From the NCBI GenBank assembly GCA_948567375.1, contig OX419758.1, positions 68,663,965 to 68,727,964 of the forward strand: a stretch of 64,000 nucleotides of DNA, in the 5' to 3' direction. Positions 11,987 through 23,449 of the stretch are shown piece after piece; positions within the stretch are counted from its first letter, which is position 1; every line of letters starts with the position of its first letter. Under the pieces are notes generated by a model. The model had not been told where the DNA came from. It made no database searches and saw only the letters and a list, made by a program, of their open reading frames with translations. The DNA is from Lunularia cruciata (taxonomy: Eukaryota > Streptophyta > Marchantiopsida > Lunulariales > Lunulariaceae). Made by a program: the position numbers and the translations under genes.

Positions 11987-13525
11987 TCACGGAACCCAAT
12001 CAATTTGCTGCACCGGGAATGCATTACGAGTATTGCATTCTGTGTTGGCGTGGCCGGATTTTCCACAGGCGGTGCACCACACATTAGATTGTCCAAATGC
12101 GGGGGCCTTTCTTCGGTCCTTAGCCCCAATCATCTGGATCTTGAAATCCGAAAAATCCTTGATGAGGGCATCCAGCTTCATATCCGCCTTATGTACACTA
12201 TTAGCTGGCGACGTCACTGGTTTCTTGGCTCCATGTCTTCTGACTCGTCTTGGCTTTGATTCTTCTTCGAATTCCAAAGAAGAGCTTGAAGATGTAGAGG
12301 ATTCATCCAAAGAAGGGGAGGTACTATGCGAAGCTCTCCTTCTGAGCTTCTTGCCCTTCTTCTCCCGATTTCTCCGGTTACCGGCAGAGTGAGAGTGTGC
12401 CGCTTCATAACGAGCGAGATGTTTGAGTACTTTATCGAGGGAAGTTACGTTCCTCTCCCTGGCAAAGATTCGTATCTCTGGTGATAGGCCCCCGAGGAAC
12501 CAGGTAATGGCTTGGGCATCGGAGTATCCCACCACCCCCGATTGCTTGGGAACTCGGTTCAGTAATGCCATGAACTGCTCAGAGTAGTCCCTCAACTTCT
12601 CCTTCTTGCCTCGGTCCAAATCGTTTAGTGCCGCGAAGACACTCGTATCATAGTCAACCTCCCAAAATTGTTCCAGGAAGTTGTTTCTCAAGTCTGCCCA
12701 ATCCGATTGTACAAACCCCTTTTGAGTCACATGCGTGTACCAGCTCCGAGCTTTCTTGCAAAGCAGACTTGGAAAAATTCTTAGTCGATCCGCCGAGTCA
12801 TGCTCCTTGTTAGCAAAGGAGATGACTTTGAATTCTTCGATGAATTCATCGGGGTCTTCGTCTTGTTCTGTCCCCTTATACTTCTGATAGGCGTGTCGGG
12901 TGACAGGAAGCGAAGTCATCGTTTGATGCACTGGGATCGGCTGAGGGAATGTAGAACTTGACGGAACGGAAGAATTGGCTGGAATTGACGCCGTGTTGTC
13001 AGCCCAGGGATTCCAATTCGTCAAATTCAACATAGGGTCTTCTTCGACAATTTCTACTCTGAGAGGGTCGACTTCAACCCGAGTAGAAGATTTAGGATCA
13101 AAACCTTCAATAAGTTCTTCCAAATTCCTTCGGGACAACCGAGGAATCGTTCGTAGAAGATGTTGACACTCGTCTTCAGTAAGTGTGCGTGCTGTCTTTT
13201 CTCGAACAAAGGTCTTCAAGGAAACAACTTCCTTTACAGCTCTAGGGGAAGTTGGGGTATTGGGCCGCAATGCATATGTTTGCCCACTCGATTCTTTCTT
13301 CTTCTTGGAAGAAGAGGGAGAAGCGAAGTAGCCTTGCCAACCGCCTTCGCGTTTCTTGTGATCAAGTTCTCGCAGGGCTTCTTGCACTTCATGAAGGAGT
13401 TGAAACTCCAACACCTCTTGCTCAATTTCGTCAACGATGGATGGGGCGTTCAGACATTTGTCTTCTTCACGCTGAAGTGCTCGTCTTTGGGCTCTCTCTT
13501 CCCGTTGTTCTTTCAATCTAGACAT
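11987..13525 (-). CDS. Element A: gag
   Basis: This 512-residue stretch starts MSRLKEQREERAQRRALQ, just inside the primer-binding site. A basic coil-forming N-terminus is followed by a Ser/Pro-rich region and the typical retrotransposon capsid fold (DEDPDEFIEEFKVISF, ARSWYTHVTQ, WADLRNNFLEQF, LRDYSEQFMALLNRVP, ITWFLGGLSPEIR). A basic, Ser-rich tail and one CCHC knuckle (CTACGKSGHANTEC) end it. Gag packages the genomic RNA in virus-like particles. The next coding stretch (8405-11902) is in the same frame and adds two more knuckles before protease. Confidence 0.92.
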   Translation of the reverse strand: MSRLKEQREERAQRRALQREEDKCLNAPSIVDEIEQEVLEFQLLHEVQEALRELDHKKREGGWQGYFASPSSSKKKKESSGQTYALRPNTPTSPRAVKEVVSLKTFVREKTARTLTEDECQHLLRTIPRLSRRNLEELIEGFDPKSSTRVEVDPLRVEIVEEDPMLNLTNWNPWADNTASIPANSSVPSSSTFPQPIPVHQTMTSLPVTRHAYQKYKGTEQDEDPDEFIEEFKVISFANKEHDSADRLRIFPSLLCKKARSWYTHVTQKGFVQSDWADLRNNFLEQFWEVDYDTSVFAALNDLDRGKKEKLRDYSEQFMALLNRVPKQSGVVGYSDAQAITWFLGGLSPEIRIFARERNVTSLDKVLKHLARYEAAHSHSAGNRRNREKKGKKLRRRASHSTSPSLDESSTSSSSSLEFEEESKPRRVRRHGAKKPVTSPANSVHKADMKLDALIKDFSDFKIQMIGAKDRRKAPAFGQSNVWCTACGKSGHANTECNTRNAFPVQQIDWVP

Positions 13526-13588
13526 TCATATTGCCTTGATACCCAGTGTTCAATTTGGCTTCGTATTCTTCCACTTCCGAGATTTGTA

Positions 13589-13606
13589 TCCCCGGCAGCG
13601 GCGCCA
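13589..13606 (-). other. Primer-binding site of A (tRNA-Asp type)
   Basis: The minus strand reads TGGCGCCGCTGCCGGGGA, seven bases inside the 5' LTR end. It differs at one position from TGGCGCCGTTGCCGGGGA, the Asp-tRNA complementary site common in Athila/Tat-type plant elements. It primes minus-strand DNA synthesis. Confidence 0.9.
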
Positions 13607-14408
13607 AAAATCATGTGACAACCCGGCAAATATCACTTTTGCGGTAATCGGGTAAGTAAAGTTCGTTCCCGCACAGATACGAGTCAGAAATGTCCAAATA
13701 CGAAGCAAAGTAACAATTTCAGTTCTTCTTGAGTTCTTCTTTAGTCTCTCAGGTATAAACCACACCCAAAAGAGAGTAACAAGCACTGACTTGCAGTCTT
13801 GTCGCAAATTAACACTCCAAAATCACAACTCCATCAATTATTTCCAAACAATCTTGATTTGTGATGATTCAGGCTCTCCCGAAAACGGCACTTCACTGCA
13901 AAACAACTTCACCTCAGAATTGTGTTCCACCCTTCCACTGAAGGCACAACTTCCTCGATCGAAATTGCTTCACATCAACTTCGCACTGCACTCACAAATG
14001 CAGAATACTACCAACACTACAATTCCTCTCAGATCTGTCAAGGCATTGCTTCGATTGCACTTCACTCAAGATCAAACACACAGAATGAAGATCAAGGCTG
14101 TGGAATCCAACATCCAACAAGCACTCTGACTTGCACTTCGAATTTCTCCAAACATTCACAAACACAATTGCAAAGTTGATACTCGAAATCAAGCTTAAGC
14201 GATGAGCACTGCTTCACAGTACTTCGCTTTATCTATTCTCAGAAATAATGAGCACTGAACAACAATTTCCTGCGAATGCCACTCTTAAGTAGTGAAGCAA
14301 TCGACAGTTCTAACAACTATACCGTTTCTACAACAACTATTCTAACCTGCAGATCCGAAATGACAATGCACCTCTTCATATCTGCCCCTTCAAATCTCAA
14401 ATCAGTTA

Positions 14409-17038
14409 CTAATCCGATCCGATGTCTACTTCTTCTTTAGCTTTCAACCCTGAACCTGAAGTAATCTTACCTCCTACTATTCTGTCCTCGGGTTTCACAA
14501 CTCTTACATCTTCTACCAGATCCAGCAATTCTCTTTCTTGATCTGAAATTCCACTAGCAAGTAATCTATCTAGCTCTTCATCTTTCGACCCACTCTTCTC
14601 TACTGTTCCTGAGACCAACTCCGAAGACATTTGGATCCCGATGTTATCTACGTCGGGTTTTGCTTTAACATCCTGCCGAAGCTTTTCTAACTCTATTCTT
14701 ACTAAGTCTAATCTAATTGCAATATTGTCTTCTACTTCTAAGATCTTCCTATCTACGCGGGTTCTCAACTTAATCAACAAGGCATTCAGATCTGTATCTT
14801 TCGCTTGCCTTTGCCTTGTCTCCTGCACTAACAGCTTCAACTCGTGCAGACGTGTTTCTTCAATTCAAACGCTGGCCTCTGTACTTAGCATCGCGTTTAC
14901 TTTGAGGACTATCTCTTGCAATGGCTCTAATCTTGTCTTCCTTTCTCGTTCCCGATCTGCAAGCCATTCCTCTCTGTACATCGCCAACTCTTCTTCGAAT
15001 TCGGCCTTCACCGTGTCCTTCTCTTTCTCCTTCTGTGCAACCTTTTCTTCCTGATTACGAAGTAAGTCTCGTAATCTCTCTTCTTCTCCATATCTCGCAG
15101 CCAACTCTCGCTGCCAGAGTTGCTTCTTCTCCTCCATACTCTCCATCACTCGATCGAGCTCTTGATCCTTCGACGCTACTCTTGCCATAGCATGGATGAG
15201 CTCTACTCTTGAATCAGCAAACTGCTGCTTCAAGATTTCAAATTCAGCTACTTGTTGCTCCCTTACGACATCACTCTTCCTCGCAAGATCCTCTCAATAG
15301 CTCAATTCTCTCCTCATGTCTTCGATTACCTGACTTCTCTCCACTGCTTCCAATTGCAGTACTTCTCTCTCCTTCTCACCTCGGGTCATACTCTTCTTCA
15401 ACTCCAAGTTTTCTTCTTCTAATCTTGCCAACACCTGCAATACAGTCTTTACCTCTGGACAAGTCTACTGCATCTCTTTCTTCTTATGTTCTAACTTTAC
15501 TAACAACGGACACACCACTTCCCACAGGTACTCCACTCCATCACTCGGGATTACTTCTTCTCGTGCGGCTACTTCTCTTTGTACTTTGTGTTCATCCGAT
15601 ACTTGCCTTCTTCTCTGCAGTCTTCGTATCGGAATTGATGCTTCACTGCCCGAGCTTCCTTCTACTTCTTCTGTCACTCTACTCGGTCCTGCTTCCCCCT
15701 TCGCCTTACGTCTCGAGCGAATTCCTCGCTGTACTGCGATCTTCTTCTCCTTGAGCACCGGTACTTCGTCTTCCAGCGCTGCATTGTCTTTGGCTTTTAC
15801 CTCGGCTTGAATTTCTTCTTCGTATTCTTTAGGCGTTGGTGCCAAGGTCATTTCTCCACCGACTTCACTATCACTGCTTGTATCTCCACTCTGCAGTGTC
15901 AGCTCAGGTTCCTCCTTACGTTCCGAGTCCTCTTTTCTTGAGCTCGGCTTCGCCTTCTGAGTCTTCATCTTCCGACTCAATCACCACCATTCCCTCGCCT
16001 CGGGTTATTTTTCTGCATCTTCTGAGGTTTCTTGTTTTCTTCGGCGTCTGCTTGCCGAGTTCTCTTCTTCGTCGGGGTACTTTTAACGACCTCCACGTTC
16101 TTCCCTGTCTTGGAGTAGTAATCGTCTGCGCTCCGGATTTGGAGAATGTATTGCTGCTCCTCCGCATCGACTTCCTTTCGCACATCCGGATGGAAGTGCG
16201 ACACCATCCGATGCCGCTCTGCCGAGTTCAGCAAATTGAGCCCGAGATAGAAATGCGCTGCAAACGGCACAATATAATGTGGAGGGGACTTATCCCGCAG
16301 ATTCCACACCATCTGCCTTGTTCTCCCGTGAAAACACCTCGCCCAATTAATTGGTTCTCCTGCAAACAATTTGTGAAAGAACACCGCTTGGTGTTTCATC
16401 ACATAGGTAGTTCTCTCCGGCTTCAGGATTGCCATCAAAGCACTCACAATTCCTCTCTTGACAGGGTCTTTGTAACTTTCTACCTCGTACCCATTCTTCG
16501 TTCTCTTCGACGAGAAGGCATCTCTCACCTCCTGAGTTTCTTGGGCTATCTCCCCTTTCCCCAAGAACGTGGCCCCCTGCTCCGAGCCTGCCTCCTTCCC
16601 GAGTACAAGTCTCCAATCCGACTCTGTCCAGCAAGCCGGATTTCCTCTCTTCCCTTCTTCCTCGAGACCATCGAGACATCTACTCTCGATGATTTCTGTC
16701 ATGAATCCTGGAAAACTTATGTTCCAATTCCATGCCAGAAAGGTGATCCAAAGTCGGCTCAAGACTTCGATCCTCGCTACTACATCTAATCTCCGAATTG
16801 CATGATTTCTCACTGCAAATTCGGAGTTCTTCTTTCCTCCTCCCATCTCTTCTGCTTTCTTTCGGTCTCTCGATTTCTCTCTCTCGACTTCTCCCTTACA
16901 CACTAACCCAAGGCCAACCCTATGTCCCTTTCCCCAATCACTTGCAAGACGACTCCTCAACGGCGAAGGAAAATTGCTCGACATTTCATCGTTGCAGTTT
17001 AGATTTTTATAGAGTTGCACTTCTTCGTCTTCCGTCAC
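14409..17038 (-). pseudogene. LTR-borne coding tract in A 5' LTR
   Basis: This is the second copy of the protein described for the 3' LTR, starting MTEDEEVQLYKN at 17038. The N-terminal 353 residues are open and differ from the 3' LTR copy at scattered positions. Linker and coiled-coil coding continue in the same direction to about 14409 (VEDNIAIRLDLVRIELEKL near the end). The tract starts close downstream of the TATA-like box, so a transcript begun there would meet it first, about 3.4 kb ahead of gag. It has a few breaks. Confidence 0.72.
17003..17012 (-). promoter_or_regulatory. TATA-like box in A 5' LTR
   Basis: CTATAAAAAT on the minus strand, 388 bp from the LTR start. Its position puts a predicted start site near the beginning of the LTR-borne coding tract. 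Promoter role inferred from conservation across copies. Confidence 0.58.
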
Positions 17039-17405
17039 TTCGAGTTTCTACCGAGAAATCACACCTCCTGCATGCACCCATTACTGTCGCCTCACCTTCA
17101 CGCGTATGAGCCGCCAATTTTGAAACCGCCCCTTCTTGAATTTCTCGCCCCGACAAAAGGTTGTTAGACTATCTCTGCCTCGGGTTGAGCTCCCCTCCCC
17201 GATCCGAAGACAATTTACTTCGTATCGTTTGCTGACACGGCATTTCAGAGTACTTCGCCTTATGACCCGAGGTCACTTTACTTCGGGTTTCACCCCAAAG
17301 ACAGTTTTTGTTGTCTTCTTCGGCCAACCAGGCGCAATCCGACTTCTCTATACACTTCTTCGGCTTTATTTTGAAAAAAACAAAAAATGTGGGCACCACA
17401 GAATC

Positions 17406-19436
17406 CGATGCGTATCCTCGAGAACGCTCCACCTTCAACTCCACCCGATACATTTGCAACTCGTCTTCGTATTCTGCAGCGAGCATCTTCTTCACCTCTG
17501 CATACTGCACTTTCGGCTGCTCCGCACTCTTGACAAGTTCTCGCAAACGCTCTTCTTCTTCTTGCCTTGACGCCAATTCTCTCTGCCATGCTTGATCTTT
17601 TGCTGCGGCACTCTTCTTCAAGCTGTCCAATTCTTGCTCCATTACGATGTTCATCGCCTTAAAATGGACATTCTCGACGCGCACATTACTTACTTCCTCC
17701 TGCATCTTACTGAGCCACATCACCTGCTCCTTCAACTCTCCGGCTTGCTTTTGCAGGTCCTTCTCCTTTTCTGCACAACTCTCTTGTAACACGCTCAACA
17801 TTTTCTTCCTCGAATCTTCCTCCCTCCGAAGATCTTCAATTTCTGCACTTCTTTGGATTTGATGCTCCTGCAGCTCCTTGACTTCCTTCAACAGATGCTT
17901 CACCACCTGCAGCTCATTCATCCCTTTAACTTGATCTTGGGGAATTCCTCTCCGATGTTCCTTCAAAATCTCCAGCAATGGTGTGACCACCTTCGTTAAA
18001 TATAATATCCCGCCGAAAGTTTCTTCTTCATCATTGCCTTGTTCGTCTGGAGTCTTTTCCTGTGTCATCGGTTCCTTCATCCAAAGTCGCGATCTTTGTA
18101 TCTTCAGAGTGTTAGCGCTATCTTCGTCTTGGCCTCTTGAACTTGGCCCCGCGGGATATTCCTTCTTTGCTTCGAGTTTTGGCTTGTTCTCCACCATTGC
18201 CTTGCCCGCTTCACTCACCACCACTGATTGCTGGACTTTGGGCTCTCCCTCACTTTCACTACCCGACTCCCCACTCTTCAACGTGAGCTCTTCTTCTTCT
18301 GAGTCTTCTTCTTGCGACTCCGTTTCTTCATCAGACTCCGATCCCGATGATGCTCTTCTCACGACATTGGCGGTCTTCAACATTAGCCTCCGAGTCTTGC
18401 GTTGGATGGCTGATGGTTTAGCTTCTTTGGGTTTACTTTGCTTCTTCGTCTTTGGACTGGCCGCATCTTTGATCTTCCACTGTCCCGTTCTCGCAAAGTA
18501 TTTGTCATTCGCCCGCAGTTGAAGCATATACTGTTGCTCCTCCTTGTCGGCTTCTTGTCTCAAATTAGGGTGCATGTAGGAGACCATATGATGCCGCTCG
18601 TCTTCAAAGAGCAAGTTTAGGCCAAAGTAGAAATGTGCTGCAAATGGCGCAAAATAATGCGGTGGCGAGCCTATTTGCCAATTCACTACCATCTGCCTTG
18701 TTCAGTGATGGAAACACTTTGCCCAATTCACGAGTACTCCTGCAAACATCTGGTGGAAGAAGACCACCTGCTGCATGGTTACATACGTTGTTAGCTCCAG
18801 CTTGAACATGGCCATCATCGCCTCTACGATACTTCTTTGGATCGGGTCCCGATAGGACTCCACCTTGTAACCATTTGTAGTTTGTGGAGCGAAAAACGAG
18901 TTACAAATCTCCTCTATCTCCTCTACAGCATCACACTTCCGATAGAAGGTGATTCCTGTTGGCTCTCCTGCTTCTCTCCCCTGGACTGACTTCCAATCCG
19001 ACTCAGTCCATCGAGCCGGATTGCCTCTCTTCCCCTCCACTTTGGGACCCTCCTCACAATTACTAGCAGCGATTTCTGCCATCACTCCCGAGAAACTGAA
19101 ATTCCAATTCTAGGCTAAAAAGGTGATACAAAGTCTAACCAAGACTTCGATCCTCACTACTACGTCTACCCTTTGAATTGCAAAACCTCTCACTGCCAGC
19201 GCGTTGGCCACCTTCTTTGCCATGATTTGTTCTCTCGTTCTATGCTGTTGGAAGATCAGCTCCTCTCCTGGTCGAGACACTCTAACTCCCTCAGGGTTTC
19301 GGAAAATTTCACTCTCTACGGGCTTCTGGACACGCATTCCTGCAAGATGACTACTCAGAGGAATTGGAAATTTACTCAGCGGATTCAACTTCCCTCTGCG
19401 CATTTGCAATTTTATATTGCTCCAAATCGCAGTCAT
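17406..19436 (-). pseudogene. LTR-borne coding tract of B (5' part)
   Basis: On the minus strand this encodes the second version of the LTR protein: the conserved core GNPARWTESDW, NGYKVESYRDP, VFFHQMFAG and WAKCFH, with different surrounding sequence from A. A long acidic linker and a coiled coil follow. One open stretch of 507 residues (17169-18692) runs over the insertion junction into the start of the A LTR, so its last portion is not B protein. The rest of the B tract lies at about 3310-3659, left of A. It is broken in a few places. Confidence 0.7.
19408..19417 (-). promoter_or_regulatory. TATA-like box in B LTR
   Basis: Read on the minus strand, ATATAAAATT lies 372 bp from the LTR start, exactly the offset seen in E and close to the 384-388 bp seen in A, C and G. 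Promoter role inferred. Confidence 0.5.
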
Positions 19437-21330
19437 TCTTCAGTCAATTTTGTCTGTGAGTTTCTCCCTTCTGTGTGCTCTCCCGGTCAATGTCAAGACA
19501 TGCTTCTTCTGCCCTTGCCATTTCTTGAAATGTACTTTCTTGCCACGTACCAAGGTTGTTAAACGGTCTTCATCATTCCTGCGTTTTCCAACCCAAAGAC
19601 GATGATCTTCGGCCTGCTTCTGGCGTCCTCCTCTTCCGAGTACCTCCATCATCAGATCTGATGTGAGCTTCTTTGGCTTTCCTTCGAAGTTACTTTCACC
19701 TTTTCGTTGTTTGCAATTTGACTTTTTCGTGCTTACTTTGTCTCTTAAACACTACTAACCATAAAAAAACAAAAAATGTGGGTACCACAAGGTGATAGAG
19801 AGTATAGAAGAGAAGAAGCAACTCTGGCAAAGAGAGTTGGCAGTACGATATAGGGAAGAAGAGAGATTACGAGAGTTACTTTGTAATCAGGAGGAGAAGG
19901 TTGTACCGAAGGAGAAGGAGAAGGAAACGGTGAAAGCTGAGTTCAAAGAGGAATTGGCAATGTATAGGGAGGATTGGCTTGCAGATCGAGAGCAAGAAAG
20001 GAAGATGAGATTGGAGCCATTGAAGGAGATAATCCTCAAGATGAACGTAATGTTAAGTACGGAGGCTAGCATTCAAATGGAAGAAACAAGGTTGCACAAG
20101 TTGAAATTGTTGGTGCAAGAGACAAGGCAAAGACAGGCAAAAGACACTGATTTGAATGCCTTGTTGATCAGTTCAAGAACTCGTGTAGACAGGAAGATCT
20201 TAGAAGTTGAAGACAATATTGCGATTAGATTAGACATAGTGAAATTAGAGATAGATAAACTTTGGAAGGATGTTAGAGCCAAACCCAAAGCAGATAACAT
20301 AGGAGTGCAGATGTCTTCGGAGTTACCATTGGAGACATTGGGGAAGAGTGGGTTGAGAGATGAAGGTTTAGAAGGGTTACCCACTAGTGCAATTTCAGAT
20401 CATGAAAGAGAATTGTTGGATCTGGTAGAAGAAGTAGAAGATGTGAAACCCGAGGACAGAGTAGTAGAAAGTAAATTTACTTCAGGTTTGGGTTTGAAAG
20501 CCAAAGAAGAAGTAGACATGGATCGGAGTACTAATAGTTTTGAGATATGAAGAGGCAGATATGAAGAGGTGCATTGTCATTTTGGATCTGTAGGTTAGAA
20601 AAGTTGTTGTAGAACGGTGTAGTTGTTAGAACTGTCAATTGATTCACAATTTAAGAGTGGCATTCGCAAGGAATTGTTGTTCAGTGCTCATAATTCTGAG
20701 AATAGATAAAGCAAAGTGCTGTGAAGCAGTGCTTGTCGCTTAAGCTTGATTTTGAGTATCAACTTTGTGATTGTGTTTGTGAGTGTTGGGAGAATTTCAA
20801 AGTGCAAGTCTGTGTGTTTGTTGGATGTTGGATTCCGCAACCTTGATCTTCATTTTGTGTGTTTGATCCTGAGTGAAGTGCAATCAAAGCAATGCCTTGA
20901 CAGATCTGAGAGGAATTGTAGTGTTGGTAGTATTTTGCATTTGTGAGTGTAGTGAGACGTTGATGTGAAGCAATTTTGATCAAGGAAGTTGTGCCTTCAG
21001 TGGAGGGGTAGAACACAATCCTGAGGCAAAGTCATTTTGCAGTGAAGTGCTATTTTTGGGAGAGCCTGAATCATCACAATCAAGATTGTTTGGAAAGATT
21101 TGATGGAGTTGTGATTATGGAGTGTTACTTTGTGACAAGACTGCAAGTCAGTGCTTGTTACTCTCTTCTGGGTGTGGTTTCTACTTGAGAGATTAAAGAT
21201 GCAACCAAGAAGAACTACATTGTTATTGTTTGACTTTGTATTTGGAAATTTCTGACTCGTATCTCTACGGGAACAAACTTTACTTACCCAATTACCGCAA
21301 AAGTGATATTTGCCGGGTTGTCATAGAGCT

Positions 21331-22290
21331 ACAACAAGGGAATGCTTGAGCCCATCAAAAGCTTTAAGAGCCTCCTTGTCCTCCAAAATCACCATGTAAT
21401 CTACACCCTTCTTCATGTAGATGGTTAATGCATAAGCCTTGTTGAAAAATGAGCACATGAACCTCCTATAGTATTCAACCATCCCCAAGAATTGGCATAA
21501 ATTTTTCAAGCTTGAAGGGAATGGAAGGTCTGAGATTTTCCTCACCTTCTTAGGATCCACTGCTATTCCATCCTTGGAGATGATGTGTCCCAAAAGTAGA
21601 CCTTCTTCACATCCAAAAATGCACTTTTGTGGGTCAAGTGATGCATTTGCCTCATTAAAGCATTGCAAGACCTTGATTGGATGCTCAAAGTGCTCCTCCT
21701 TGCTCCCATAGACACAAAAGTCATCAATGAAATCTCTCACAAATTTCCCAATGAAATTTTCAAATACCTTGTTCATGAACCGTTGGAATGTGGCAGGAGC
21801 ATTGCAAACCCCAAAAGGCATGACCTTGAAAGCATAAGTTCCCCAAGGTGTGGTAAATGTGGTGAGTTGTTGATGCTTTGGTGCAATCTTGATTTGGTTA
21901 TATCCACTATAACCATCTCCAAAATTGTACCTCTCATGACCTGCAACCTCCTCCAAGATCTCATCAATGAATAGCAATGGGTAACAGTCCTTCTTGGTAA
22001 CAGCATTGAGCTTCTTGTAATCCACACATACCCAAAGCTTGCCATTCTTTTTCTTCACCTCCACACAATGACAATTGGAGACACCCATTCTGAATTGCCC
22101 ACTCCAAAGATAAATCCGGTCTCGTTGATCTTATCAATCTCCTCCTTCACAACCAAAGATATTGGTGTGCTAATGTGACATTGCTTTTGGCAGATTGGTC
22201 TTGCATGTGACTCCACCTCTATTTTGTGCTCCTCCAAGGTGACTTCCTTCAAATCCTTGTAACTGAAAGCAAACACATGGATGAACTTAC
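21331..22290 (-). pseudogene. Element D: reverse transcriptase
   Basis: On the minus strand this encodes a gypsy RT: SEWVSPIVIV, LWVCVDYKKLNAVTKKD, DGYSGYNQIKIAPKHQ, WGTYAFKVMPFGVCNAPATF, the catalytic FIDDFCVYG, EEGLLLGHIISKDGI and LGMVEYYRRF. It breaks off where C inserted and continues as RNase H at 1-257. It is related to, but clearly distinct from, the RT of A. It is broken. Confidence 0.85.
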
Positions 22291-23446
22291 GGAAAATCTC
22301 CTCAAATCTCACCTTCTCCTCCTTGGTAACATTTGGGCCATACTTGAGGGTAGTTAACCTTCTCTCTACCTCCTCAAGTGTCAATGGTGATTTATTTGGG
22401 TCCTTCCAAACCTCTAGCTTAGGTGCAAAATCCATACAACACAAGGGATACACATCTGCATCCGATTCAGATTCATCCTCCTCTATGGAAGTCTCCTCTT
22501 CCATGCTCGTGTCCACACCTGAAGCTCCTTCTTCAAAATCTGATTCCCAATAATCAAAGATGGTGTATCTGAATGTGAAGTGGTGGTGGTGTTAGTCATA
22601 GGAACTGTGACTCTATGGTTTGATGGCCCAATCCTCAAGTACCCTTTTTGTCATCTATTAGTTGTGCATGCTGCTCTCAACCATGGCTTCTCAAGAAGTA
22701 AGTCATAGCTTGAATCCTTCAAGACTTGGAAAGTCATGAGATTTTGAACTCCTAACTAAAACTACCACTTTATCAATCACCCCTATTGGTCAAACTTGTT
22801 GCTTGTTTGCCATGCTCACCACAAATGTTGAAGGTCTTGAGGGTATCATACCCAACTTCTTTATCAACCTTTCTGACATGGCATTCATTGTTGATCCTCC
22901 ATCAACAAGTGCATCCTTGATGTTGTGATCATTCACTTTCATATCAATCTTGGAGGCATATTCACAAGCCTCCCATGGTGTTGGCTTGGTATCCACCACC
23001 CCTATTGATATTGGAGCTTTTGCCTTTTTCTTCCTCTTGCTCCTTGTAAAACTCAAACCACCTCTAAGCTCCTTTCTCAAAGTAAGGTTCAAAGCAATCA
23101 ATTGGCGCACTGTGATGTTAACCTTGTGACTACCAACATCTTCCAACACATTGTAGTTCCATTGTTGCTTTGTAATCAAGAAATCCTCCATCTTCAACTT
23201 CTTCCTTGGAGTCTTTGTTGTTGATGGTGTTGATATGCAAGTGCTCCTAGTAGACATAGGAGTATCCTTGCTTGGAGTAAATCCTTGAGAAGAGTGAACA
23301 TCCTCTGCAAAATGAGCTCTCTTCTTCTCTTGTGCCAAAAGCTCCAAATTAAGACCCTTGGAGTTTGAGCACTCTCTCTTCTCATACTTGCTCTCAACCA
23401 CATCTATGTATGCTATCCCCTTACCTTTGTTTGGATTAGGAGCCAC
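22291..23446 (-). pseudogene. Element D: protease and linker
   Basis: The stretch at 22790-23446 encodes 218 residues ending in a retropepsin start (IKDALVDGGSTMNAM, ERLIKKLGMIPS). The acidic linker of 22291-22516 then leads into RT (FEEIFRKFIHVFAFSYKDL). Protease would mature the D polyprotein. It is broken. Confidence 0.7.
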
Positions 23447-23449
23447 TTG

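Larger units (their letters stand above)
3660..17400 (-). mobile_element. Element A: full-length Ty3/gypsy retrotransposon with giant coding LTRs
   Basis: A is a 13741-bp minus-strand element: 5' LTR 13614-17400 (3787 bp), internal region 7444-13613, 3' LTR 3660-7443 (3784 bp). The TSD GAATC is at 3655-3659 and 17401-17405. It has an Asp-type primer-binding site and a polypurine tract abutting the 3' LTR. In about the last 540 bp of the two LTRs I counted 11 differences, roughly 2 percent, so this is the youngest layer. RT motifs (LDGFSGYNQV, FIDDFCVFG) place it near the Athila/Tat-like non-chromoviruses. It looks nearly whole, with about two interruptions in the internal coding region and a few in each LTR tract. 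It is nested in solo LTR B. Confidence 0.95.
13614..17400 (-). repeat. 5' LTR of A
   Basis: It runs from TGTGGTGCCCACA at 17400 to GGGTTGTCACA at 13614, reading on the minus strand, and is 3787 bp against 3784 bp for its partner. Its right flank GAATC (17401-17405) is the TSD. It contains a TATA-like box 388 bp in and the LTR-borne coding tract. Confidence 0.95.
2510..19789 (-). mobile_element. Element B: solo LTR, second subfamily, with A nested inside
   Basis: B is a minus-strand LTR present as 2510-3659 and 17406-19789, about 3534 bp. Its LTR start (TGTGGTACCCACA read leftward from 19789) and end (GGGTTGTCACA at 2510) are those of the family. The flanks are GGGTG (2505-2509) and AGGTG (19790-19794), a TSD with one mismatch. 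The flanking coiled-coil coding of C reads on across the insertion, as in G at about 35426-35460. No internal region is present, so B is a solo LTR. Its coding tract belongs with E rather than with A, C and G. Confidence 0.9.
671..20550 (+). pseudogene. LTR-borne coding tract of C (split by B)
   Basis: The tract runs along C from about 671 to 2509 and, beyond B, from 19795 to 20550. It opens with MSSNFPLPLRS, followed by the aromatic-rich domain (FLAWNWNVSFPGFM, GNPARWTESDW, INWARCFH). An acidic/lysine-rich linker follows, then a coiled coil rich in E, K, L and R (LEEENSELKKS, MEETRLHKLKLLVQ). The right-hand piece is a 252-residue coil-forming stretch. It is the same protein family as in the A LTRs, with a few breaks. 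It shows no gag, protease, RT or integrase motif. Its function is not known to me. Confidence 0.75.
258..21325 (+). mobile_element. Element C: solo LTR (3.78 kb class) with nested B and A
   Basis: C is an LTR in plus orientation, present as 258-2509 and 19795-21325, about 3783 bp after removing B. That matches the 3784 and 3787 bp LTRs of A. It starts TGTGGTGCCC and ends GGGTTGTCATA. The 5-bp duplication GAGCT flanks it at 253-257 and 21326-21330, and the flanking D pol is continuous across it, so C is a solo LTR. It carries a TATA-like box and the LTR-borne coding tract described for A, now degraded with several breaks. It is older than B and A, which lie inside it. Confidence 0.93.

Noticed and set aside
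11389-12087. A 232-residue plus-strand open stretch opposite gag-pol of A
   Set aside because: A shadow of the well-supported minus-strand coding. No features of its own.
15836-16789. A 317-residue open stretch on the plus strand within the A 5' LTR, and similar plus-strand stretches at 5254-5799 and 15209-15754
   Set aside because: They lie antisense to the LTR-borne coding tract, have Ser/Leu/Pro-rich composition that mirrors its Glu/Lys codons, and show no domain.
17169-18692. A single 507-residue novel protein
   Set aside because: The open frame crosses the A-B junction at 17400/17401, so it is an accidental fusion of two elements, not one gene.
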